Below are positions 21,929 through 35,174 of a stretch of DNA of 64,000 nucleotides, piece after piece. The notes below the pieces were generated by a model, which saw only the letters and a list, made by a program, of their open reading frames with translations, did not search any database and was not told the origin of the DNA. This DNA is from Eutrigla gurnardus (Eukaryota > Chordata > Actinopteri > Perciformes > Triglidae). Position 1 is the first letter of the stretch. Each line of letters opens with the position of its first letter. The stretch covers positions 8,266,092-8,330,091 of the forward strand of contig OY741266.1 of assembly GCA_963514095.1 (NCBI GenBank). The letters run 5' to 3'. The position numbers and the translations under genes are program-made.

Positions 21929-24670
21929 ACTGATGGTACACAGCTCCGGTTGTTTGCAGCACCAAAAAGGCATAAAACCACCATTAAGTTTCTTTAAACA
22001 ACTAGTGCAGCATAATCCTAAAGTCTTGCAGCCAAATTACTGCAATGTCACTTCAAATGGCCATTCTATGTTACTCCAGAAACCTTTCAGCTGGCGAGAC
22101 TTTTGTCCTGCGATTAGGGGATGGATCCATCATGTTGTTTGTATGGATGGAGGAGAATTATGCAGTGTTGAACCATGTTGGTCAGTCTTTCGCTTGTAGG
22201 GAGTGATTTCTCTATGCCCCCCCACCGTAGCCTACAAATATGCGTTGTGATTGTGGTTGCGTGATTGCCTGCATGCATGCTGGTGATCCCGTGTGCATGC
22301 AGGCTTTACCGATCACAGTGACTTTCCCGTCTCCTTCTCTGTCTGTTCATGCAGCCATGATGTGAATACAGCATCAGGCTGACAACGGGCAGAGAGAGAC
22401 AGGGGTGTCTGGGGCCTGTCAGTCAAATGGATGGATGGACCGACGCACAGACTGACAGCGAGGCGGCGGCTTCAAGGGATGTGATTGGCCGATTCTCCCC
22501 TGGGAAGTGATGTGGTATTCTGTGGTCATTTTGGCCAAAGCTGCAATTGATCCCCTGAATGTTACCTACTGAATACATTACACAAGGACAGGTTTAGCTT
22601 TTATCATTTCCATCCTTATTACTTTGCCTCAAGTTTTTCAGCTCATTTTTTTTAGGTTTTTCAGTCCACAACATAACTGCTTAGGTTCACTCGCTTTTGG
22701 CTGTTGACCTTTTTACAATTTGCAAACAATGACAATGTAGGAGGGGAATAACTTGTCAAGCAACAGTATGTAAGAACATCAACCACACTGACCCTGGTGG
22801 CCGAAAAAACGGCCGTTGGACAATTTATGGTCAAGAGAAACAGAAAAAAAAACTTTTTGTTGTCTTCCTTTATTTGTCACAAGTTTTGTGCAAAATAGTC
22901 GCCAAATAACATTTCACACTAAATAATAAGATGTAAAGCTATGATCGAACCAGGAGATTATTTCCATTTTTTTCCCTACAGCTCAACATCCCATCTCAAA
23001 TCACCCCCTCCACTCATCACAACACAGAGATCAAATGCCCCCAAGGCTCCCCTAAAGGGGAATTGATAACCGGAGAAGCTCAATATGTTCTGACGGAGGA
23101 ATCGATAGAGCACGTAGGGCTGATTCCAACACATGGTTCTACTAACGCCCATCTGGAACTCATCTGAATAGTATCTGCATACTTTGGACTTAAAATAGAA
23201 AGGAGCAAAGGATCGGGGACTAAAAATGTGGAGTTTGAAAAAATTAAAGCAAACTTTTTCAGTGTTGACATTCTGCACTGATACATGGTCAAAACCCACG
23301 TCTGCGATCTAAATCGTTTATATGGAAGATTCCCCGTTGAAATCTTCTGTTTCCAGACGGATGTGCACGTGTACGTGGTTGTCTGTGTGTGTTTGACTCG
23401 TTTTTAAAGCGGGGGGTTATTGCAGTGGCAGTGGGGTTATTGATTTGCAAGGGTGAACTGGTGTTGAAATTCAAGGTGGGCTTTACGTCTCATCCGTTCC
23501 CCTTGGCTGACAAAGCTCCCTGTAGATCGGCATGTAATCTACACACCCTCTGTTCACTAATTCATTAGTTTCCAACTATCAAACACCATCATCTGGCATG
23601 GAAGGAGCTGCTGAAGCAAGTCTGCAATCTTTGTGCTCATTTCTATTTGTCTCCGTTGAACCACAAACTACTGGTGAACTAATGGCGGCTCTGAAAGGAC
23701 ATGTTTAGAATATTGTTGTTGGTCATGAATAAGAAAGTATTTAACAACTTTAGTGGTGTTTTTTGGACTTGTACTAAGTCGTTTAAGTGTTTAAAATGTG
23801 GGATTTAGGTTGTGCAGTTACATGAAAAAGAAATTACACAAGGAAAAGTGTATTTAACAAATTCCAAATATGTCGGTTATTACACATAATTGACTCATGT
23901 GTGTAGTCTTCTTTAAGTCTTTCGGTGGTGTGCTTGTTCAACAATGTATTTTGTTCTTCAGCAGTGCTACCATCTGGGGGGTAAGATGGACATTAACGCG
24001 CCAAACCGCTGCTTTGCCAAGGCAACCGAACCCAGCAACATCACAGATTCCATGTGTTTTCTTTTTTCTCTCTTTTGCCTGTGTTGTCTAAATGGGCCGA
24101 GTCGAAGGAGAGCGCTGGCTTATTCTTCCTCTGAAGCCCTCCGTCTCTCCCTCTCTCTGTCTCTCTCTCTCAGCTCAGGGACCAGCAGCGTCACCACCAA
24201 TATACTGCTCTGCTTCATGTAGGTGACCTTTTGAATGCTGACCTCCTTTTGAACGGTGACCTCCGGCCAGGTTCAAGAGACACCACAGCAACTTAGCAGG
24301 CCTGTCATCTCATCCGCATGGTTTGACTGGCTAACCACTATCCAATAAGCAGGATGTGTGTGTGTGTATGTGCTTGTTCAAAGTGTAACACTGTAACAGA
24401 ACAGCTTTCTAAGTGTGACCCACATAAAAGGTCTCAATGAGCCTCAGGACACCCAACTTACATAGATGCAACTAAAGGACACATGGACACTCACACACAC
24501 ACACACGCACACACACACACACACACACACAATGGCTGGTGGTTCCCATGGTGACTGTTCCAGTGAGTGGGATTTTCCAGGCTGCGTCCGGAACAGTGGA
24601 CACTCCAGAGTTTGTCCTGGAACTTCGCTTTGATCTAAGTGGGCAGATCAGCCCAAAGAAAAGCTACACG

Positions 24671-24677
24671 AACACAC

Positions 24678-24742
<65 letters not shown>
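24671..24742 (+). repeat. (AC)n microsatellite, about 72 bp
   Basis: Nearly pure AC with one CG interruption near its start. Confidence 0.95.
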
Positions 24743-24744
<2 letters not shown>

Positions 24745-25471
24745 CTCCCTCATGTGACTTTCTTTTATTTATTTATTATATTTTTCCTTCATTATCGTTT
24801 GCTATGTTCTGCACTTATTGTCTGTTATTATCTATCGTCTCCCCTTTCACCAAAGACAATAAAGATTTTTTTTTTAAGTTAAATAAAACACTATGGAAGA
24901 AGATTCAACCAATCTATTTGGCGACCTTAATAAAATCTCCTGAATGGTTTACACCATGCATTTCTTACGGCTCTAACTTCAACTCTCACCTTAAAGCAGC
25001 ATTACTGGCTGTGGACAGAGTACTGACATGATGTTATAGAAGTCGTATGCTCTCACACATCCACCAGCCTGATGAATATAAAACCAACATTCACCGCCTG
25101 ATGCTGCTAAGAAGTGAGAGCAGTGAGACTGAACCATAACAGTAAAGTGGCAGGCCATAAAACCAAAGCAGGGAGCTGCACGATGCTAAAAAGCTCAGCA
25201 GAACTGCAGAGTCAGGTGATAATTCTCTGCCGGTTCATCGCATATATAGAAATATTACTTAGTGCAGTTTTAACCCCCAAAACCAGCACAAAGAAATGGA
25301 TACAATGTCTACAAAAACGTCCTCCGATTCAAGGTCTAACACTCAAGGTGACAAAAATTCACACACAAAGCAGCGCTGATTGTCTTTAGGTGTCTTTGGA
25401 GACGGACTAGACACCAGTTATAAACCTTCTGTCTCTCTGGCTGACACCAGATTTTATAGTAATGACACTGC

Positions 25472-25473
<2 letters not shown>

Positions 25474-25523
<50 letters not shown>
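25474..25523 (+). repeat. (GT)n microsatellite, 50 bp
   Basis: Pure GT. Confidence 0.95.
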
Positions 25524-25524
<1 letters not shown>

Positions 25525-26164
25525 CTGCAGATGTAATGAAAGTTAGTATGTTTCTACCTCGTCCCACTGACACATTTACTATCTGTGTGAAATCGGTGCT
25601 GAAAAGTCCAGCTGAAGTTCTCACACACGAAGATTTGAGGCGGAATAGGAGGGATCGTGGAGTACAGCTGTCTCCAGACAGTGAAGCTGCTGAAAACTAT
25701 GCTAAGTCTATATTATTATTTTAAATCAAACAGTGTAATTTCCACTATTAATGATGCATTGTTGTGTGTGTTGTTTTAAGGTTCTGGCTCTATTGCACAG
25801 TATTTTCAATGTTACAAAAAACAAAACGGAAACCAGTACTTTTCCAGTGCCAACATCTTGTCCAGTGCCTAAAGATTCTCAATATGAATGCAGAATCTGT
25901 TTTAAGCTGCTTCAAGCAACAAAAGTACTTGAACTGATGTTTGGAAAATATTATGATTTATATTAAAAGTTAATAAAAAAATAAAAGTCCTGTCTCAGTA
26001 TTCAACTTTTTCAATATTAAATCAAGACCACAATCTTTCTTTCCCAAACCTCATCCAAGTGCCTTGACGGTCTTAACATAATCATACAAAAATTTGAATC
26101 ATGCTTTAGTTGCCATGGTGGGTATAGGAGGGAAATAAAACACTACATTTCTTTCAAAGCTTAA

Positions 26165-26514
26165 AGGCAGAGTAGGTAATTTGGAAAACATAAAAACTTT
26201 GAATTCATCACATTCATTGAAAGTCCCACCCCCTTCCTTCAGACCTCTTTTCAAAGCCGCTTCGCCAGAACACCAAACAAGTGCTTGAGATCAGCAGAGT
26301 GCGCGCAATCAGGAAGTAAGCATTGACAGACAGGCAGGCCGTCCAAATAATTTCTCCAGACCGGCTTTTTTGATTGGACTGGGATTGGGTTTTTTCAGTC
26401 CTGCCACGGCAACAGATGACATTTGAGTTTTCATGTCAGAGCATTTAATGTATTCATTGCTATCTGCATGTTACAAGGATTTTAAGTAATATAACAGAGT
26501 CACGTACTCAATCT
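26165..26514 (+). mobile_element. TTAA-target MITE (350 bp)
   Basis: The element is flanked by TTAA at 26161-26164 and 26515-26518, the target of piggyBac/Kolobok-type elements. It starts AGGCAGAGTAGGTAAT; the right end read inward is AGATTGAGTACGTGAC, an imperfect inverted match. A second copy in the opposite orientation lies at 58374-58640 and shares 'cagtcctgccacggc', 'caggaagtaagcattgacag' and 'gtcagagcat' segments. It has no coding capacity. Confidence 0.65.
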
Positions 26515-26586
26515 TTAAAGGGGTAGAGCGCATTTAAGCAGCGCAGGGAAAAGCAATTGATCACACTCTTGTATTAAGTGAAGGTG

Positions 26587-27436
26587 CCATCCATCCAGCC
26601 ATTCATCCATCCAGCCATCCATCCATCCATCATCTTCTGCTCCAAGGGTCGGGTCGCGGTGGCAGAAGGCTAATCAGGGCATTCCAGGCTTCCCTCTCCC
26701 CAACACTCACCAGCTTCTCCTCGGGGATCCCCAGGCGCTCCGAGGCCAGCCGTGATATATAATCCCTTCAGCGGGTCCTGGGTCTCCGTCCAGTTGGACG
26801 AGCCCAGAAAACCTCCGGAGGGAGGCGTCCAGGAGGCATCCTAATCAGATGCCGGAATCACCTCAGCTGGCTCCTTCCAATGCGAAGGAGCAGTGTCTCG
26901 ACTCAGAGCTCCTCCCTGATGACTTAGCTCCTCACCCTATCTCTAAGGCTTAGCCCAGCCACCCTACGGAGGAAACACATCTCAGCCACTTGTATCCGCA
27001 ATCTCATTCTTTTGGTCACTTTCAGCTCATGACCATAGGTGAGGGTTGGGGCATAGATGACTGGTAAATTGAGAACTTTGCTTTTCGGGTCAGCTCCCTC
27101 TTCGCCACGACTGTCCGGCACAGAGCCTGTAACACTACTGACGCTGCACCAATCCGCCTGTAAATCTCACGCTCCCGTCTTCCCTCACTATTGAACAAGA
27201 TCCCGAGACACTTGAACTCCTTCGCTTGGGGAAGCAACTCACTGCCCACTTGAGGGCAATGCACCGTTTTCCGGTGGAGAAGCATCGCCTCAGACTTGGA
27301 CACAACTCGTACTTTGTTCATACAGGGACCTCATGGCTCGTAGCAACTACCCTGTATTCCCTCAGTACCCCCCACAAGACATCCTGGGGGACACGGTGGA
27401 AAACCTTCTCCAAATCCACAAAACACATGTAGACTG
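26587..27436 (-). pseudogene. Rex3/RTE-like LINE, 3' part, decayed
   Basis: On the minus strand the frame at 27321-27022 reads LLPQAKEFKCLGILFNSEGR, then IYRRIGAASVVLQALCRTVV. The overlapping frame at 27121-26924 continues with APTLTYGHELKV, AEMCFLRRVAGLSLRDRVRS. This is the region after the reverse-transcriptase catalytic core in the common fish LINE that I recognise as Rex3-like. It ends in a (GATG)n tail at 26587-26632, as Rex3 elements do. The catalytic core itself is deleted: sequence like VYMCFVDLEK jumps to SKSEAMLLHRK. Frameshifts and stops make it dead. Confidence 0.8.
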
Positions 27437-28405
27437 TGTTGGGGTTGTAGCAGGAGCAGATTTGGTTATCAACAGTTATTAATGTCAATATGATTATCAG
27501 TATTAATAATTATATTTAATATATTATCATGATATAATCATGAATATACGGGGCACCACCCTGGGATCAGGGAAAAGATAACCTAAAACTGTATTCAGTC
27601 TCAATATAAAGGTTTTATACTCACATGCCAATCATCGTGATCATTGACATGGAAGCATAAAACAATCTAACACTTAAGAAGGGCGTGAAATTCAAGCACT
27701 AGCCTTCACAACCTGCTGTTATCCAGTGACATATACACAACAAGCACAAGAGACCGCTAGTTATAATATAATAAGATTTATTAAAATCAGTAATAATGAT
27801 CACAATCAATAACACTGCAATTAACAAAGCCTTATTACCTAACTACCTAACATACAAAACTAAGCTAAACAGAAGGAGAGACACACGTGGAGTGTGTGTG
27901 TGCGTGTGCGTGTGTGTAGAGAGAGAGAGAGGGAGAGAGAGCTATGGTCGGGCGCGACCACCAGATGGAGCTATTCCTCACAGCGTTCAGGGGCGGAGCC
28001 ACTGACGTCAGACAGGATCGCGAGAGGGAGAGAGCGAGAGAGAGAGAGAGAGAGAGATGGAGCTACGTCCTCAACGTCCGGAGCTGGAAACAGCTGGCGG
28101 AGGATGTGTGTGTGCGGTGTGTGTGCGTGGGTTAGCGGGACCCAAACAAAGAGAGAGAGAATGCGCAAGCGATATTCTGAGGCTCAGAAGGCGTGCCGCT
28201 GTCACACGGGCGCGCGTGAATGAACTGGCGTTTATTCAGCGAGACCGGTCTTTTAACTGATAGTAGAGGCTTTCTGAGCTCGCGAATATGGCGGAGGTTA
28301 GTCGCAAACACTGTTACAGAAATCAATCCAGCTGCGTGGGTGCACGATCAGCACTCAAATACAGCAGCACATGAACAAACGGACTCGGCGGTCCGCGATC
28401 AGAAC
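27437..28405 (-). mobile_element. 5'-truncated copy of the 11.3-13.2 kb LTR
   Basis: On the minus strand it matches bases 12121-13245 of the solo LTR, including the terminal CTACAACCCCAACA, the AATAAA signal and the microsatellite block. The first ~790 bp of the LTR (promoter included) are absent, and no target duplication is visible. It sits inside the Rex3-like LINE. The LINE sequence expected between RVLERRL and VYMCFVDLEK is missing at the junction, so the LTR piece replaced LINE sequence rather than simply inserting. Confidence 0.85.
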
Positions 28406-30028
28406 CTCCTGAGCCTCCTCTCCAGCACCCTGGAGTAAACTTTCCCAGGGAGGCTGAGCAGTGTGATTCCTCTGTAATTCGAGCACACCCTCCAGTCCCC
28501 TTTTTTTTTAAATGTGGACCACCACTCCGGTCTGCTGCTCCACAGGCAGTGAACCCTCCACGCAACATTAAAAAGACGTGTCAGCCATGACAGCCTCACA
28601 ATTTCCAGAGGCTTTAGCATCTCAGGGCGAAACTCGTCCACCCCCGGCGCCTTTCCACTGGGCAGCTTTTTAACTACCTCGGTGACCTCTGCCTCCTCCA
28701 CAGAAGACGTGTTGATTGGGTTCAGGAGATCCTCAAAGTGTTCCTTCCATCGCCCGACAATGTCCTCAGTATGGGTCAGCAGATCTCCCCCCAGGCCCCA
28801 CACTGCCACTTCCCTTTCCTGAGCCGCCGGATGTTAACTAGAACTTCTTTGAAGCCAACCAAAAGTCCTATTCCGTGGCCTCCCGGAATTCCTCCCAGAC
28901 CCGAGTTTTTGCCTCACCGACCACTGAAGCTACAGTCGTTTTGGCCCTCTGGTACCTGTCTGGGCGAACCAAGCCCAAAAGGCGTCCTTTTTCAGCCTGA
29001 CGGCTTCTCTCACCGCTGGTGTCCACCAGCGAGTTCTGAGATTGCAGCCTCAATAGGCACCAATGGCCTTCCGGCCACAACTCGTTGCGGCCACTTCAAC
29101 TATTGAAGCTTGGAACACAGACCACTTGGGCTCCATGTCCCCAACTCCCCGAATGTTTGAAAAACTCTGCCGCAGGTATGAGTTGAAGATCTCCTGGACT
29201 GGCTTTCGCCAGAAGTTCCCACCTTTCCCTAATGACCTGTTTGGGTTTACCAGGTCTGTCCAGCATCTTCCTCCTCCATCTGACCCAAGTCACCCCCAGG
29301 TGGTGATCGGTGGACAGCTCTGCTCCTCTCTTCACCTGAGTGTCCAAAACATACGACCACAGATCTGCCGATATGACTACAAAGTCGATCATGATCTTTG
29401 GCCTAGGGTGCTCTGGTACCAGGTACACTTATGAGCAACCTTGCGTTTGAACATGGTGTTCGTTATTGAAAGTTCATGATGAGCTCAGAAGTCCAACAAC
29501 AAAAAACACTCGTGTTCAGATGGGGTAGTACGTTCCTCCCAATCACGCCCCTCCCTCGTTTCCCATGTGGGCATTGAAGTCCCCCAGTAAAACAATGAAG
29601 TACCCAGTCAGATTATGCATGAGGCCGACCCTCTCTTTCACCGGGTTGAACTCCAAAACCGCAGCGCTCAGCCTGGGACTTGTGAGCATCCCCACACCCG
29701 CCTGGCGCCTCACATGTTGGTAAACTCCGGAAAAGAAGAGAGTCCAACCCAGTCCAACAGTGTGTGGAGGTGAGCCCAACTATATATACTTGGCATCGCT
29801 CAACTTCCCGCACAAGCTCAGGCTCCTTCATCAGCAAGGTAAGGTTCCACGTCCTTAGCACTAGTCTCATGCCCAGATGCCCAGCTTCCCCTGCTGCCCA
29901 GTGTACATCGCACCCGACCCTGATATCTCTCCTTGCGGGTGGTGGGACCACATGGCGGCGGCTGCCTCTTGTTCAGCCCGAAGCGATAACAAGAGGCCTG
30001 TGCAGCAGCATTTTCTCCAGAAGTTAGT
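28406..30028 (-). pseudogene. Rex3/RTE-like LINE, endonuclease and RT N-terminal part, decayed
   Basis: Reading along the minus strand from 30028: an AP-like endonuclease start (RTWNLTLLMKEPELVREVER, VGLTSTH), then VLLGDFNAHMGNEG, then MIDFVVISADLWSYVLDT and VKRGAELSTDHHLGV, which are endonuclease motifs. KTRVWEEFREA follows as a linker. The RT begins with VVKKLPSGKAPGVDEFRPEM, SWLTRLFNVAW and NYRGITLLSLPGKVYSRVLE. These pieces lie in different frames with deletions. Order and content match one LINE that continues, after the LTR fragment, at 27436-26587. The 5' end near 30028 is truncated. Confidence 0.82.
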
Positions 30029-30805
30029 TTGAGGCTACTATATTTTTTTAAGGTGAGCTAAGACATCACTTGTGTAATCCATGTTGTAAATCGAAGAGAT
30101 CAAAAAATGATTTGTATCTAGCCATTGAATACAGTACATTTTTTCCACAATATTGTCCATGGGGAACACCGGAAGGGGCGGGACTTAGCATCACTATTTG
30201 CTGTTCCGAGTTTCATATGGAGTCACTAAATATCTGCGCACAAAAATAATGAAAACTACTATTATTAATTGGTGAGATAAACATGTCTTGTTTCCTTTCA
30301 ACAACATAACTTAATAAATAAGTTACTTCCAATCAATTTATTACATACTTCATTTGTCATTTGCCAGCTGTACAAAAGGAACCGGCCTTTATTTGTGCAT
30401 GGCGAGAGAATGGGTGTGTTGCACTGGCAATGTTCTCTTGCGTGTCATAACCTCACTTTTCTGTGTGAGGGGAAATTTCCTGTAACATTATCCTGAAATA
30501 CACGCTCGGTGACTGGGAAATGTTTTCAGAATGTCACAATTTCGGCTTTCTGCTGAGAAAAATTTTAACATCTGAAAATAAAAATGTCAACTGATCAAAA
30601 TGACAGAGCTGAAAATATGAATGAGAGGTCATGTCTATCTTTGTCTGTCGGCCTCGCCCTCTTCCTCTGTCTCTCTCTCTCCTTTTGAAAGAGAACACGT
30701 ATTCTTCTCATTCTCCCAGTGATTTCCTCTCTATTGATTGACGTGTCCTGTTAAAGTTATGACTAAAGAGCCTGCTAACACACACTCACCTGAGGGGGAT
30801 TGGGT

Positions 30806-30842
<37 letters not shown>

Positions 30843-32723
30843 TTCAGTGCAGAGTTTATACAGAGCTTTCCGCTAGTTTGTTAGAAAGCAGAATCTAGAG
30901 AAGTAAATGATGTTGGAGGATATAAGAGATTTGATTTCACCGACTGCCTTCCTGTGGACAAAGGACACTAAGCGTTCAGTTTCATTGCCCAGTTTACAAG
31001 TGATGCAATATTTAAAGAAGTTATATGATACACATATGTTGGGGACAGTCATCTATCACAATGACCCTGGCCAGGCAATGACTACCGGCCATCAGGGGGC
31101 GACTGTGGTTGCAAAAAGAAGTCTAATGGAGAGGCCACACTGAAGGCAGAGTTAAAACTGGATGTAGTGGAGGCGAGTGAGACACATTGTTTAAATAGGG
31201 ATAACATTGTCAGATAACCTCTCCTGGAAGACATGATCTCCTAAAAATTATGCTCCAACACAATTGTGAATTACGTTTCGAGGGAAAAATATTTAGTTGC
31301 GACTTACGTTTGTTCTTGATGAATCAGAAAAGCGTGTGAGTCTGCAGAAGTCTGCGTGAGGGTGGGCAGGACTTTATAAAACACAGGACTTTGACCCAGG
31401 AGACTGCTGTTTATGTCCTGTGTACTTTTGTTGCAGTCCCTTTTTGTTTTGTTTTTATTTCATAGTCATTAAAGCCAAACCAAGTAGTCTTGTTGCCTCA
31501 ACCCAACTATGTAGTTTTCTAGCGTTATTTGCTTAGCTTTGTTCGTTAACCATGTGTTTCAAACTGTTTCAAACAGTGGCGAAAAAGCAAGTAGAGTTTT
31601 ATGTAAACATAATTTTCTCGGAGACAGAGTTGAGACATGAGCTGAGACATTCATAGTATTGCAATCGGTTGTTGAATGAAAAAGTGGCAGAAACAGTGGT
31701 ATAAAGAATGCAAAAAGAGAGCTTTAACATCGGCTCCGCACGGCTGACTGATCATGGTGTAAGGTGGGTGTGAATGTCGTATTGTCAGTTTCGGAAATGG
31801 CTAAGCAAAAGCTATTTGACCATCAGACAAGAAGTTCTGAAGGAGCAAACTGGCATCTTAAGCGGTGGATTCCCCAAAACCTCTTAAAATGAAACCTAGT
31901 CTGCATCACTGGAAATATGTTGTGATTTGAGTGAACTGACCTTTAAAAGCATTCGACCCGAACGCTTCACATTCATTAATTTATAGTCTGCATAAAAATT
32001 CCACACAAGAAAATAAACACTGCTAATATGACATCACATCTTTTTGTCCCATTTCGTCCTGTTAATTTGTGTTGAGTTATTTTGTGTTCCCACTTTGTAA
32101 CACTTGGTGAAAAGTGTGACATTGGCCAGAAGACATGCCAACATCAGCATGTTTTTCCTTTTAATTAGGCTACATATTGTTGCTCAACTTTTCCATGCAC
32201 TTTTATTTCTTTCTTTTGAAAGTGCTGCCTCAACTGGCGAGAAGATCCTCTCTGTGGGGAACTGGGCAAATGACCAAATTCTCCACTTTGATATTGCTAT
32301 CTTTGCTGTCACTACTGCTATATCTCAAACTGGTACGCGGAGGTTGTATCACTAAGTTCAACCCACGTGGGACCACAGAAATGTTTCGCTTGGGACTCTT
32401 TGGTTTCATAAAATGATTTTCCAACAACCTCAAAGTCTCTCATAGCCGAAGGAATTCTTGCACATAAATCACCCGACAAGTTGATATGAACGTGAAATTA
32501 CGGCGGTTCAGTGTTCTGATCATGTTGTGGTCGTGTTCTGGTAAATTTGTGTCCAACCTGTGGATGTTATGGATGTAATAGGAGACAGAGCCCCGGAGGC
32601 TTCTTATCAGGGCTATCAGCAGGTGGGCTTTTACTTCATAGACACACTGCACATGCATGCAAATACACACATATACATACTGAAACTTGTGCACAAACGG
32701 CTTCAGGTTAAATACCTGAGAGC

Positions 32724-32780
<57 letters not shown>

Positions 32781-34596
32781 TTTTACTTTCACATACCTCG
32801 GAGTAAAGCGAGCGTGGTCGAGCACTTGCAGCTCAGTCCCTACTCTGCCTAAATTATATCTGATTTCACATTCAGAAAAACAGGCATACACACACACACC
32901 AGAGGGAGGGCGTGTAGAGTTTAGTCATCGAAGCCTTGTGTAAACACCTGCCAGTAATCTACCAGCTGAGATGAATCCAGATGAAACCAAACCTGTTCCT
33001 CTTACAGTTGGTGTGAACTCTGCGAGGCCACACTCGCCGGCGTGCTGCGCTGAACGGAGCCTGGGAGCTTCAATGTGGTTCTCCATATGAATGTGAGCCT
33101 CCGCCGATTTGCCGCACTACTCCCGCGCTGTTACTCGTCCTTCAAAAGAACCCGTGTGAAGGATCCAGCGGCCGGATGCAGGGTGGGGATTTTCTGCAGT
33201 GGCCACCACAAAAAGCCCGGAGGCCATGATTATGATAAAAGCCTATTTCATGCTCCTCGTGGCCTGGTGCCAAGCCGCCGGTTCACCCAAAGTATCTCAA
33301 GGATCATAGTGCAGCTTGTGGGTCAACGGAACAAGGTGCATGTCATTAAGGCAGCATCAACCGTGTGTTTATTTTGGGGTTATTTTTGTCCTTTTATCTA
33401 TGTTGTCGCCTCTTGAAAGATTCTCCCAAAAGTCCCAAAAACAGGACTTTAGGTATGTAAATAAACAGGTACCAGTTCAAATAGTACTGTGGAATGGAGG
33501 TTGCTGACATTAGTTTTCAGTTATGGTAGCTCATTAATCAATTCATAGTATGAATACATTTTAAGAAACATGCCTGAGTTATTCTATGAAGTACTTATAT
33601 AGGTTATAGATTCTCACGAATGACTTTGTCTGTAATAAAGACTGACTTTTGATTAGTTACTGATGGAGTAACCATTCATTCATGGCCGAGTCCTCCATGA
33701 GTCTTACATGAGTTTTATATTAACTCAGGATGAACTGGGCATTAGTTATCAAGTTACAATTAATGCTGATGAGTGTCTACTTAATGTAAAGTCTTTAAAG
33801 TCAGCGTGTCTGTCTTGAACCAGTGGTAAGATTCAATGCAATGGAGTAAGTTTTTATAATATGGATAATCTATGGATTTTGGGGCTTAATAGCTGCCGAA
33901 ACACAGAAAAGTGTTTTATTATTATTTGAGGAAGGATATTAATGTCCTGGAAATGCATTGCTTTGCATTGCAACATAACTTTAAAGTTCAGCCACTTTTA
34001 GCATTTTAGACAAATTACCGCAGATTATTTTGCTGGAGGTCTCAGTATTGGGAGCCCGCTGAGCTGCTGACGTGCTCTCACTGAGTTTTTGACAAAAGCC
34101 TAACGTCGATCTGATTCTATCTGATCTGTGATTTCCTCTAATGCTGCCAGCAGGTTTTCTATCGGCTCCAAAAACAGAGAGGGAGACATGAGAGAAACGG
34201 GTGGAGGGTTTTCACTGCCAGCGAGTGGTAAACCAGCTGCATACATTTTATGTTTAAATTAGCTTTTTTTTCAGGAAGATTTCCAAATTTCATAACCTGA
34301 GAACACATTTATAAATGTGCAAATTGGAAACAGCTGTAGAATTTAGATGACATATAGAAAGAGCGAAACATTTGCTGAATCAGAAATGGAGGAAAAACAC
34401 ATTGTATCAGTCTGTGGTCACCAGTCTATGGTACAAACAACAAGGTTGCTGCTATTTTTCTAGATTACCTCATTTTAAGTGTTGATGGAGCAGCTACAAT
34501 GTTAGCATAGCCTAGCACCCATCTATTGAGACTCCATTAAGAAAACGTCACCTGACAAAACATGACTTCAGACTTTTTACAAATCACCATTATCAT
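30029..34596. other. No gene recognised; microsatellites
   Basis: (AC)n at 30807-30840 and 32725-32779. A short fish-repeat motif 'gccatcagggggcgactgtg' occurs near 31090. No supportable exon; open frames are short. Confidence 0.45.
32725..32779 (+). repeat. (AC)n microsatellite, 55 bp
   Basis: Pure AC tract. Confidence 0.95.
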
Positions 34597-34869
34597 GTAA
34601 ATGGCCTAATTTATATAGCGCTTTTGTCGAAAGCGCTTTACAGTAATGACTGACATTCACCCATTCACTCATACATTCACACACCGACGGCGGAGTCAAC
34701 CACGCAGGGCGACAGCCAGCTCGTCAGGAGCAATTAGGGTGAGGTGTCTTGCTCAGGGACACCAGGCACTCAGCTAGGAGGAGCCGGGGATCGAACCGGC
34801 AATCTTGCGGTTACCAGCCAACCCTTGCGGTTACCAGCCAGAGCTCTACCTCCTGAGCTAAACCCCCCC
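34597..34869 (-). mobile_element. tRNA-derived SINE (minus strand) with duplicated anticodon-arm segment
   Basis: On the minus strand the head contains TTTAGCTCAGGAGGTAGAGC (A box) and CCGGTTCGATCCCCGG (B box), a clear tRNA-like promoter. The body follows ('ctgagcaagacacctcac', 'ctcctgacgagctgg'), and the tail 'aaagcgctttcgacaaaagc' 'gctatataaa' ends at a CATTTAC motif. It is a widespread teleost SINE. A 20-bp segment, CTGGTAACCGCAAG plus spacer, is duplicated between the boxes, lengthening the A-B spacing. TATCAT at both sides (34591-34596 and 34870-34875) is a possible short target duplication. Confidence 0.78.
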
Positions 34870-35174
34870 TATCATATAGTTATGTCAGCATCCTTTTTAT
34901 CTATTCATTGCAATTAAGTCACTGCATATTAGTTTCTGTTGGGTTCAACCAGCTGTAGTAAAACAGCTGATGCGTGTCTTGTTTGATACAATGAATCAAG
35001 CTTGGTGGAATCCAGCGAGCACCTCTGGGTGATGTTATGAACTCCTGCTGTATCTGGGACTTCATAACATGTACAAAGCAGCAATGGTGGAGGATGAAGG
35101 ATGAAACCTTGAAGGTGTCTACATGAAGGTAAGCCCCGCCCGCTCCTCACTTTCAACACTTCTGGTCCTGCATT
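34870..35174. other. No gene recognised
   Basis: Unique-looking sequence between the SINE and the hAT; nothing recognisable. Confidence 0.4.

Larger units (their letters stand above)
21929..26160. other. No gene recognised; microsatellites
   Basis: No exon can be supported. (AC)n tracts lie at 24491-24532 and 24671-24742, and (GT)n at 25474-25523. A short open frame at 24539-24757 lies between two AC tracts and then runs into one; it has no recognisable domain and I do not call it. Confidence 0.45.

Noticed and set aside
24539..24757. Possible exon after GGTGACTGTTCC between two AC tracts
   Set aside because: It runs directly into an (AC)n tract, and no homologue is recognised.
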